Of a stretch of 64,000 bases of DNA, positions 21,186-31,035 are shown in pieces. Numbering within the stretch: the first letter of the stretch is position 1; every line of letters begins with the position of its first letter. Origin of the DNA: Lineolata rhizophorae (Eukaryota; Ascomycota; Dothideomycetes; Lineolatales; Lineolataceae); the NCBI GenBank assembly GCA_010093515.1, contig MU001673.1, positions 1,001,320 to 1,065,319 of the forward strand, given 5' to 3'. Under the pieces are notes generated by a model. It was given only the letters and a program-made list of their open reading frames with translations, did not search any database and was not told where the DNA came from. Both the position numbers and the translations under genes were made by a program.

Positions 21186-24023
21186 ATGCCTCCCCGCCTG
21201 TCAAGGGATTCCATGCAAACCAGCAGACCTCGCAATGCGCGGAAACGACGGGTAAAGCGCACTTTGGACGCATATTCCATCGCCGCAGCGCGCGAGCCTG
21301 AGCGACTGAAGGTTCGCCAGCATCGCCTGGGCGAAACCGACGATGACGGGCCACGACGCAAACGTCAGCGCGTCGATGAAGATGACGACGATGAATACGA
21401 AGCGGATGACTCCAAGCACCGGCGTCCTCAACGCAGAAGTTCGGAAAAGGGCCGGTTCAACGAACTCGACATTACCGAAGGAAGTGACAGCGAAGGCAAT
21501 GCCTGGCGAATGGGCCATGTCGGCGATGAAGATGATAGCGATGTGGACAGCGATGAGGCATTTGGCGAAAGCGACGAGGAGCGGTTTGAGGGCTTCACGT
21601 TCCGCGGAAGCTCCAGCCATAAGAAATCCCGCAAAGACCTAGGTCGATCTGGATCCGCGGGGGCAGAAGACGATAGTATCAAGCTTAACGAGAGCGATGC
21701 CGATGAAGGTGGAGAAGACAAGAGTGAGGGTGAGGACAGTCTCGGCGATGAGGCAGTGGATCTAGCTACGATGTTGGACAACTACGATGAGGAAGCCGAG
21801 GAGGAAGCTCCCGAGTCAGACTCGGATGAGAAGCATGATAATTGGGAGACCGATTCAGGGAACTCGGTGTCGCAAAATGGAGACGATAGTGACCCTAGGC
21901 GACTTTTACGGCTCCAGAGCCTCATCTCGTCCTTACAGCCAGACAGCTCTAAGGGAAGCAAGCCGCGACCGGTCGATACTACGGAGTCAAAGGCCCCATC
22001 CGACTTTGGCCTTACCGCATCGCAGAAACTCAAGGTTGAAGATCTTCTACCAACAATCAAAGATTCCCGACTCCGAAAGTCTATTAGAATGCTCGCAAAG
22101 AGCCGAAAGGACCGGAAACGCGACGATGTTCTAGGGAAGCTGGAAGCCCCTCTTCCAAAGCGCCAGCAGGATAGGCTTGACCGCATTGCGGCAAACGAGA
22201 AAGCAAAGGAAACTCTAGACCGCTGGGTGGACACCGTCAAACACAACCGGAGGGCGGAGCATCTTTCCTTTCCTATGCAGGACCCGAGCGTGTCAAAACC
22301 TCCGGGTTCAACACGTTTTGTCCCGCTTGGCCAGCCGGCAAATGATCTCGAGCGAGAAATGCAGAAGATTCTTCAGGAAAGCGGGATTTCCAACGAGCAA
22401 GGGAGATCGGAGGAAGATCAAGTTCGTGAATTTGAAGAACTGCAACTAAACAAAGTACCGCTTGAGGTGGTTCAAGCTAGAAGAGCTGAGCTACGAAAGC
22501 AAAGGGAGTTATTATTCCGAGAGGAGACGAGAGCGAAGAGAATCAAGAAAATCAAAAGCAAAACATATCGGCGCGTGCACCGCAAGGAGCGAGAGAGGGC
22601 TGCGCAGCAAGAGAGAAGTGCTATGATTGCGGCAGGAATAGATCTCTCTGAAGAGGAACGCGAGCAGAATGACCGCCGTCGCGCCATGGAAAGAATGGGA
22701 GCAAAGCATCGAGAGAGCAACTGGGCGAAAGGTGTCAAGAAAAGTGGGCGAGCTGCATGGGACGAAGATGCACGAGAAGGTGTCACCGAGATGGCCAGAC
22801 GCAACGAGGAACTACGCAAGCGAATGGAAGGCAAGAAGGTCCATCATGACGACATCTATGATCCAATAAACGACAGTTCAGATAGCTCCAGTGACGAAGG
22901 AGGTGCTGAAGATCAACATACGACTGCCCAACGTTTACAACGAAGGCTCCAGGAGCTGCACTCGTCAGCATCGTCTCAGGATAAGATGGCCAGATTGGCA
23001 TCTCTTAAGTTCATGCAGAAGGCCGAGGCTAGAAAGAAGGAGCAGAACGACGAAGACGTTGAGCGACTTCAGCGCGAGCTAGCTGGAGAGGAGAGCGGCA
23101 GCGATCGTGAGGGAGTTACTGTTGGACGAAAACTTTTTGGGCCTTCATCTAAGGACTCTGAGCCAATTACGCACCAGAATCCGCAGCTCAACGAGTTCGA
23201 GGAAAAAGAATCGTCTGAAGAAGACGAGCCACCCGACAATTCGATGCCTAGTGAGCCGGCTAGCACCACAGCTCCCCACCCGCGCGGGACTCAAATCAAC
23301 GGTTCTGAAAGGAAACGTAGTAGAACAGGGGCGACGCATATGTCAGGCCGTGTCATCTCATCTCAGCAAACCGAACATGGTAACATCAACTTGTCAATCG
23401 AAAATAAGCCGCGATCAAAAGCCAATAGACCGCGTGTGGAGGAGATTGCTGCGCCTTTTGATTCGGAGGGTTGGACAATAGTTACTTATGATGACGAGAA
23501 GGATAATCGCACTGAAGAGAACGATGAGGAAGACAAGCCAAATGATGCCAACCCTTTCAGCTCGTTAACTGAGGATACTATCTACAAGGTGTTTGGAGGG
23601 GACGAGGTGGTCCAAGAGTTTGAGAAGGAAAAGAAAGCAGTCGCGGAAGAGGAAGACGAGCAAATCATCGACAACACACTTCCGGGTTGGGGTACATGGA
23701 CAGGAGAAGGACTCAGTAAGGCCCAGCAAAAACGCAACAAGGGGCGGGTCTTGACGAAGCAAGAGGGGGTCAAGGCAGACAGAAGGAAAGATGCGAAACT
23801 AGACAGAGTAATCATCAACGAGAAGAGAGTCAAGAAGAATTCGAAGTACATGGCCACAGGCCTCCCGCATCCCTTCGAGTCTCGGCAGCAATACGAGCGG
23901 CATCTCCGGCTAGGCATGGGACCCGAATGGCTCACCAAGCAAAGCTTCCAAGATGCCACAAAACCGCGGGTCATGGTCAAGCGCGGAGCTGTCATCGAAC
24001 CGCTGAAAAGGCCGTTGCTCTAA
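21186..24023 (+). CDS. UTP14: U3 snoRNP-associated protein UTP14
   Basis: Single-exon gene of 945 residues. UTP14 is a nucleolar SSU-processome component needed for 18S rRNA maturation; in yeast it activates the helicase Dhr1. The first about 250 residues are highly charged, with long acidic runs (EDDDDEYEADD, SDSEGN). The conserved middle contains KLKVEDLLPTIKDSRLRKSIR, TLDRWVDTVKHNRRAEHLSF (split here for brevity) and the basic KRIKKIKSKTYRRVHRKERER. The C-terminal signature is complete: GWGTWTGEG, then RVIINEKRVKKNSKYM, ATGLPHPFESRQQYERHLR, GPEWLT and VKRGAVIEPL. Length is typical for filamentous fungi. No intron is needed. Confidence 0.96.
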   Translation: MPPRLSRDSMQTSRPRNARKRRVKRTLDAYSIAAAREPERLKVRQHRLGETDDDGPRRKRQRVDEDDDDEYEADDSKHRRPQRRSSEKGRFNELDITEGSDSEGNAWRMGHVGDEDDSDVDSDEAFGESDEERFEGFTFRGSSSHKKSRKDLGRSGSAGAEDDSIKLNESDADEGGEDKSEGEDSLGDEAVDLATMLDNYDEEAEEEAPESDSDEKHDNWETDSGNSVSQNGDDSDPRRLLRLQSLISSLQPDSSKGSKPRPVDTTESKAPSDFGLTASQKLKVEDLLPTIKDSRLRKSIRMLAKSRKDRKRDDVLGKLEAPLPKRQQDRLDRIAANEKAKETLDRWVDTVKHNRRAEHLSFPMQDPSVSKPPGSTRFVPLGQPANDLEREMQKILQESGISNEQGRSEEDQVREFEELQLNKVPLEVVQARRAELRKQRELLFREETRAKRIKKIKSKTYRRVHRKERERAAQQERSAMIAAGIDLSEEEREQNDRRRAMERMGAKHRESNWAKGVKKSGRAAWDEDAREGVTEMARRNEELRKRMEGKKVHHDDIYDPINDSSDSSSDEGGAEDQHTTAQRLQRRLQELHSSASSQDKMARLASLKFMQKAEARKKEQNDEDVERLQRELAGEESGSDREGVTVGRKLFGPSSKDSEPITHQNPQLNEFEEKESSEEDEPPDNSMPSEPASTTAPHPRGTQINGSERKRSRTGATHMSGRVISSQQTEHGNINLSIENKPRSKANRPRVEEIAAPFDSEGWTIVTYDDEKDNRTEENDEEDKPNDANPFSSLTEDTIYKVFGGDEVVQEFEKEKKAVAEEEDEQIIDNTLPGWGTWTGEGLSKAQQKRNKGRVLTKQEGVKADRRKDAKLDRVIINEKRVKKNSKYMATGLPHPFESRQQYERHLRLGMGPEWLTKQSFQDATKPRVMVKRGAVIEPLKRPLL

Positions 24024-25575
24024 TGGCTATGCGTCGGGCGGAACTGTGGGGGGTTTTCTCCAGAAAAAAGCGGCGGAGAGTGTCTCGAACTCTCCCGAGG
24101 TTTCTAACAGTGTAAGGGGCGATGGACAATGTATGCCGAAATGTCATAACCACCGTGCAATATTTTTTCCCAGGCGGATGAGCAGCCACAGTGCCCTCTA
24201 AAGGCAAATTCTCCGCATGGAGTTGCGCCAGCAAAGAGCGTGCTGTGCGAGTGTGACCAAGGCGTTGGGCAAGTTGTGGCGTGCATCGGCCAACGGCTGA
24301 TTGGATAGAGATCTCGTGCCTGGCGATCTGGTGCCGCTTGCGCTACCGAACCCTGGGCAGGCACCTCATCCCGTGCGCCACCATGGTGGTTTTCCTTGGA
24401 AGGTGGGCGACGGGCGCTGCCAACACAGGGCGGGCCAGCCAGAACGACGGCCCACGCGTGGGCAGCCTAGCTGTCCCCACAACAATCTACGCAGACGGCG
24501 CCCGGCGACGGTCCCCGGATGCGTACGTAAACCCGTCTAGGACCACTTGTCAGGTCGGCGCAAACGGGCCATTCGGATCGCGCCGTACCGCCCAGCCCGT
24601 TCTGCGCATGACGTGAACTACTGACGAGTCTTTGGTTCCAGGTTTCCGGACGGCTTTCCGCCGTTGGCCAGCACTTCTCACACTGCCCTCCACCTTTGTT
24701 CTCGGTCGGCGGGCCGTGTGGTCGGAAACGGGGACCGTCTGCACCTCTGGTCCACGGTAACGGGTTGCATAAAGCAACGCCCTTCTCCACCTCTGCGTCC
24801 GAATTCTGGTTGATGTTTTCCACACTGTCGCACTTCCATGTCAGCTGCCAACTTGTACATGAATATTATTCCTTGTGTCTGTACATTATACTCATTTTAG
24901 TTGCGAATATACCTACTTTTGCCAGCCTTGCAGCTGATGAACATACTCTGAGGAGGTACGGGCCGTTCCATATTGCCCCGTTTTTGGTCCTGCGTTTCAG
25001 TCGCATTCAGTTGCCTATCGTTCTGCATCCACTTCGCCCAAAACCAGCACTGGCGAACGAGTTCCCCGCGGGGAAGGGCTTGGATGGAGGTTGCGACATG
25101 GAGCCTTTGCCTATCTACAGTTCCCTTCCAGACGCACACACTTCATAGTGCTCTTTCCCAAAGGCCATATCTCGACGGTACACAACAGAGACGCACAGAA
25201 GCTCTTAAAGATGGGGCGCCTGCCGTCAGCCAGCTCGCGGTTCAGACTGCCTTCGAGTCCACAAATCGAACTCCGCATGTCAAACAACCACGGATGCTTG
25301 GCCCCAGCGCTGTACAACGCTTTCTTAGGCTTCTCCACGAAAAGCCTACTGCCACAAATGTCACGACCCGTGAAGGGTTTGGTCGAGCCTATGATTTTGG
25401 GATCCATATATTCCAGCCTCACTGGATTGTCTGTTCACGCACTCTGACTGGTGCGAGGAACCCAAAGTGGCAAGACTTTACACCCCTTTGACAAGGAAGT
25501 GGATGTCACAACGATATTTTCTTTCTCTTTCTCTGCTTGTTGCATATTTTGACGTGTATCGTACGCTTTGCCGTC
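24024..25575. other. Intergenic
   Basis: 1.55 kb without a gene I can support. 24280-24700 is GC-rich and has overlapping frames on both strands, which is a composition effect. I looked for tRNA A/B boxes and saw none. The right part should contain the promoter of the glucanase gene. Confidence 0.5.
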
Positions 25576-28500
25576 ATGTATTCGCTCAACCTACTGATTT
25601 TTATGTATTTCCAGGCCTGGACTATATTTTCCCTCCCAGTGGAGACTCCTCTAGCTCTCGGCCCGAAACAGCGCCAAACCTCTAGCCGTACGACAGAAAC
25701 AAACCATCGGTGTGCAACTACAGCCACGCCACAAAATTTGAGCACGGGACGATTTCGAAGTTTTGCTGGAGGCCTTGAACAAATACCAGACGAAAGCCTG
25801 ATACAGAGCAACGTAACTTCTATATCAGGTGCTAACGTAAGGCAAGGCACCCAAGAGTTGGAGGTAATTTCAAATAGACCCTCAGTTTTGCATTCATTTG
25901 AATCTCCAACGGTACGAATTTGTTCAAACGCCACCCCTTCTTCGGTACTTGGCTTAGACAATACGCACCTTCCAGTACTAAACTCGCAGGCGGCTACGTC
26001 TACGCCAGTCGCACGAAGCCGGGAAAGTACTCCGACTACATTAGAGCGACTCGCGCCTTCCAGTTCCACCTCTGAAGTAGTCGAAACTGAGACCTTTAGG
26101 CTGCTAGGCCACGTAAGTACCCCCTTTCACCCTCTCTTTGTCGCAACACCATTTCTCTTTACCCTCTTTTCACTTTTCTTCCCTCATACTATATCGTCTT
26201 TCTAGTTCTATTTCTTTACCGCTACCATCCTCAACACATCTAAGCCTGGTATTGACACGGCTGATTTTCCAACGGCTTGTTAGATGAACTAACAATCGAA
26301 CAGTTTACAAAGAACCAACTCTCTTCCCTTGGCGACCCTTCCGTAGTGGCATTCCCAACTCCACAGCCACTTCCTGCAACACTCCTTTTACCCCCGGCCT
26401 CTCGATCGGACTACCAACTCAATATGTCCGATACCATTTTCCAGCCTATCACAACCGACGATATCCCCAGCGTGGTAAAGAACAAGGGCGGGCACCCAGT
26501 CGAAAAAGTAGGAATTGTGGATGATGATAAGCCTATCCAAACCAACAAGTTCTACGCGAACCTATTTCTCGGAAGCCAGGCGGGATGCGTCTTTACGCAG
26601 CCGTATGTCCTACAGTGGTGCAAAGGCAGCGGTAGCAACGCGAAAAGCTGGGGCGTCGCCGTCGCCCACTCAAGTGAAGGGGATATCACATTTGGGGAGA
26701 TGATTGATGGCGCTGCAAGATGTATGTCGGTGACACCTGTTTGAAATCCTCAAGTCTAACGCCCTACCAGTCTACCTAAGGCCTCTTGGAGTGTGGTCCA
26801 TTATCCTCTCCGCCGCCGAGCTTGGCGAGGACACACGCCTGACAACCGATAGCCATGGACCCTTCAGCGTCAACTGCAACCTCGCCCCTGATGAAGGCAA
26901 AGACAACATCCTGACGTTGCCGATGGTCCAAGGCATGGGCTTCGTTACTGGCATCTACACGGATGCCACGATCTTGCTACAATCCGGCGTCCTGTTCCGC
27001 GAGTTCTCCGTCGTCGGAAACAATGGTACTACTTGGAAGTTCCGGGTCACGCTCGAGAACAACATTCGCTGGTTGATATACGTCACTCCTGAAAGCCTTG
27101 GCACGGACGACATTCTTCTCACGATGGAGGGACCGACCGTCATCAGAGGTCCGAAAGGCTTTACAGGCGTCGTTCAAGTAGCAAAATTTGCGGGCGATAG
27201 TGCTGGCGATCAGGTGTACGACGAAGCTGCCGGCGCGTACGCCGTTTCGGGCTCCGTCTCGGCTGATTCGGAGGGCAACTACGAACTGGCGTGGGCCAAG
27301 CAAGGTATAACAACGAAGAGTCTCTTGATGTTCGCTCTGCCTCACCATCAGACCTCTTTCGACGGGGAGACTCTGCAGGCCAGGACGGATATTGTTCTGC
27401 AGACGACGGTGAAGGGCAAGGCCACGGCATATCTGGCGGACACGTGGGGTCTGAGCGAGAGGATCCCGACGGAAATTGGGTTTTTGCCGTGGTCTCCCAG
27501 CAAGAGGTATAGCGAGGACGTGAGCGCTGAAGCTCGAGATTTGATGAAGCAAACCGGTACGGACGAGCTCAGCCAGGACTTTGGCGGCCAAACGGACGTC
27601 GGCTCCATGTATTTCAGCGGCAAGGGACTGGCAAAATTTGCCATGATCCTCATCGCAACCCACGACATTGTCCAGGATTTGGATTTGACGAAGTCTGGCC
27701 TTGACAAATTGAAGAAAGCTTTCGACATTTTCGTACAGAACAAGCAAAGGAACCCACTGGTAAGAGTTAGAACCGTCCTCCTGAAATTTGTTAACACTGA
27801 CTGCAATGTCCCAGGCGTATGACACCGTCTGGAAAGGCGTAGTATCCACTGCAGGTTACGACGACGTGGGCGCGGACTTTGGCGGCACTCTTTACAATGA
27901 CCATCATTTCCACTACGGTTATTTCGTGTACACGGCCGCCGTGATTGGTTATCTTGACAAGGACTGGCTTTCAAGAGAAAATAAGAACTGGGTGAACACG
28001 CTCCTTCGGGACTTCGCGAATCCGATCATGGACGACCCCAAGTTCCCCTTCTCACGTTCCTTCGACTGGTATCACGGCCACAGCTGGGCCAAGGGATTGT
28101 TCGAATCTGGAGATGGCAAAGATCAGGAGAGCACGAGCGAGGACGTTTTCGCCGCCTACGGATTGAAGATGTGGGGAATGGTCATCGGTGATTCCAACAT
28201 GGAAGCTCGGGGTGCGCCATTCCCAGCTAAAACTGCTCGGGCCTGAAATGGCTGACAATTGTCTAGGTAACTTGATGCTCGGCATCCAGGCCAGCGTGTT
28301 CCAGACGTATTTCCTCATGACGTCCGACAACACTACGCAGCCCCCGGAGTTCATCGACAACAAAGTCACCGGGATCTTGTTTGAGAACAAGGTATGACCT
28401 CGTCCTGGCTCTAGGATATCATCTCCAGGCTGATATTAGTGGCAGGTCGACCATACGACGTACTTCGGTGCGAACATTGAGTACATCCAAGGCATCCACA

Positions 28501-28760
28501 TGATCCCCCTCGGCCCGGCCTCGCCATTCATCCGCACGGAGAAATTCGTCACGGAGGAATGGGAGAGGTACTTCGATAACGGCCGTGCCGACGAAGTCGA
28601 GGGCGGGTGGCGCGGCATCCTCGAGTGCAACCATGCTATCATCGACCCTCGCGCGGCGTACAAGTTTTTCAGCCAGCCAAACTTCGACAAGTCAAAGCTC
28701 GACGGCGGCGCTTCGCAGACATGGTATCTGGCCTTCGCAGCTCTCCTTGGGGGCGACTAA
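25576..28760 (+). CDS. Endo-1,3-beta-glucanase, glycoside hydrolase family 81
   Basis: GH81 enzyme that cleaves internal beta-1,3-glucan bonds; in fungi it acts in septum splitting, wall remodelling or glucan use. The sure part starts at the in-frame ATG 26424 and runs through exons ending at 26721, then 26771-27759, 27815-28211, 28267-28391 and 28446-28760 (707 residues). It contains IQTNKFYANLFLG, GADFGGTLYNDHHFHYGYF and ESTSEDVFAAYG, with the catalytic-region acids in place. I extend it to ATG 25576. A 179-codon frame there begins with a signal-peptide-like stretch (LNLLIFMYF), is Ser/Thr-rich, and ends at a GTAAGT. A CTAAC branch and CAG at 26303 rejoin it in phase (191-nt intron). Without this exon the enzyme would lack a secretion signal. 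The extension is less sure (about 0.6) than the domain. Confidence 0.85.
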
Positions 28761-30775
28761 TTCCCATGGTGACACGAGAAGGCGAAAGCCGAGTTGTGGA
28801 GTAGTGGCTGCTGCATCGGATGCATGTATTGACAATCAGTTGGCGCTTACGAGCGGTGGTCAAGGGGTCGGGGTTTGGGATACCTGCAGGGCTTGTTGGA
28901 TTTTGCGCACAGGCGGACGGAAAGACACATGTTCAAGTTACATACAAGAACGGGATCGTCTGCATTTCTACGTACCTAGGTAGACCTTTTGTGCTATGTA
29001 TCTTAGCCGCCGTACTCCGCGTTCATTCTTAAGACCGCCTACGTCGTACGCTCTGTGCTCCGTACTAAACCGGCCAGCCCCGGCTCTTCTTCGAGCAAGT
29101 GAGACCTGCTCTCGCCCGAGAACCTACCATTATGTCAAGCTCAGGCGCGGAACGGTCCCGGTTGGGGGAGCCTCGGAGCACATTCGACGGACTCCGTCCG
29201 CGGAATCCGGCAAGAGAAGAGCAAAGAGCCTCCGGACGCGTGATCTCACGTCCTCGGCTCCTGATAGCTAGCCAATTATCCTGCACGGACGCGTTGTTGA
29301 AAGTGACAGATCACATACCACCGAATCGGCGGGGCCAGAAAGGCGCGGGTCTCGGAAAAGACGCAGAACGTCCTGCTGGGGCGGCAGGAGTCGGTGTGCG
29401 AAGCGCCTCAAGCAGCAAGTCGGGGACTTTTCCCGGCAGATTGATAGCAGGCTTGGCAGCCGTCGGGATCGCCCGCAACCAACGAACAGGCGTTCCGCGC
29501 AGTGTTTCCGGTGCCCCGCTGCAGCACCCCGATTGCTGTCGTCACCGGGACCGGGAGGGGGCGGCGAACCGTACCTGGAAGCAGCGGGTTTGGTGACGTG
29601 GCGGGCCGCCTATCGGAGGAGGACCCGGAACGGTCTTGCTGGTGCTTTGGGCCAGGGCGCCGGGCCGTACCAATCCGGCGGCACACTCTGAGCTGCAGCC
29701 AGCCGGGCAGCACAGTGTTAATGGCGAATCGGATCCCTTGCCGATGGCGCAGCGTTACCATATGCCGCCAACGTCGCCATCAAGGACGTATGCACTATGT
29801 TATACATGAGTGTATAGTCCTACAATGCATGGGATCGTGGGATGCAATTGAGGATCTATTACAAACGGTGTGCTCTCCCTTAGGTTGTGGGGGCTCCGTG
29901 CGAAACTGCCTGCGTAGTATGTACCTGGCTTACCGCCATCGGTTTGTGGCGCAGCGTCTACTCCGTACCGTTATGTAGTGCTTGCCGATGCAGACCCACT
30001 TAGCTTTGGCGCCGCTCCGTACTTGCTCCCGCATCGCCCAATGTCTTCCAGCTACTCCGTGCAAAGCTAAGGGATGCGCCTGCATCCTGCCTGACGTGTT
30101 TACCTGCTTTCACCTCCGCAGCAACTTGCCTTCTTGCCAGCCACCTGCCCTACCGCAATTAGCATCTGCGAGGACCACTATTCACGCCTGCCTAAACCGC
30201 CGGTCCAGACCGCTGGGACAGAGTACATCTACCCCTCCACGAATTGCTCTGCCAACTTGCCTAGAGTCCTAGCATTCACCCTAAACACCCTCAGTGGGAT
30301 TGTTGCTTACTAGCCCTACCAGCTATCGTTCGCTTATTCAAACAAGAGCATTCAGCCGTGCCTGGTATTTTACCGTGATATCTGTAAGGTCTGTTCAATT
30401 TGTCTCAACTACATTGGTAAGTCTGTCCTGAGACATTAGCATGTTGTCTTGCTTCGTTCACGGTGACGTCGCTTTGGTGTGGATCATTGCCCAAGGCCGG
30501 CCGTACAGTCAATTGAACGTCACCTTTGTTTCTATTTTACACCCTAGCCGAAGTCTTCTGCTTCACTTGTCTTCCTATCCGGCTGTAGCAATTGAGCTTT
30601 ATCTGGATGCTTGCATATGCAGCTGTCTAAATGACTCATAGCAAATTCACACATGGCTCTAGCGCATTATCCTTGTCCATTTGTTCTGCAAATCACCTCT
30701 GCTTGCGTCGTTTCACAAGATCAAATCAACATTCACGCCGATTTGTCTCGCTTCCTGCAACCGGTTCACACCGGT

Positions 30776-30783
30776 TATAAAAA
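30776..30783 (+). promoter_or_regulatory. TATA-like box of the Argonaute gene
   Basis: TATAAAAA inside CCGGTTATAAAAACCG, 253 bases before the Argonaute ATG. It is a good match to a TATA box, and C/T-rich sequence follows at 30810-30850. Use as a real core promoter is inferred. Confidence 0.4.
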
Positions 30784-30876
30784 CCGCCCAATACCGCCGC
30801 ACCCGCACCCTCTTTGCTTTTCCACCTCAACCTTTCTTTCCACGCCGGCATTCTGTCGGCGTCCTACCGGCGTCCT

Positions 30877-31014
30877 ACCGGGCGTCCCAAAGTTCGCACC
30901 AGTACTAACGCTTTGGAACTGAAGCTATCTATTAGCAGCACCCGCACCCTACCGGCATTCCACAGTTAGCATCTCTGCTGACGTCTTGGGACCGGAGCTA
31001 TCTATTAGCAGCAC
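30877..31014 (+). repeat. Diverged tandem duplication in the Argonaute leader
   Basis: Two adjacent, diverged copies of about 63-65 bases. Copy A is about 30877-30941 and copy B about 30952-31014. Both begin CCGG(G)C(G/A)T and end with the same 19 bases, AGCTATCTATTAGCAGCAC (30923-30941 and 30996-31014). The second copy ends 21 bases before the ATG. Confidence 0.7.
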
Positions 31015-31035
31015 TGCAGCCTCCCTGGGTTCAGT

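Larger units (their letters stand above)
28761..31035. other. Long intergenic region upstream of Argonaute
   Basis: 2.3 kb without a supported gene. 29100-29760 is GC-rich, with open frames in several frames and no motif. Several TACTCCGTA-like motifs occur (exact at 29959-29967; near matches at 29013, 29060 and 30052). The last 260 bases form a promoter/leader with a TATA-like box and a diverged tandem duplication, both listed separately. Confidence 0.5.

Noticed and set aside
25506-26069. 187-codon minus-strand frame opposite the GH81 5' exon
   Set aside because: No motif; the plus-strand frame has a hydrophobic start, Ser/Thr-rich composition and matching splice signals, so it explains the openness better.
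29100-29760. Possible gene or old element in GC-rich intergenic DNA
   Set aside because: No repeats at ends, no transposase or reverse-transcriptase motif, and no consistent coding frame.
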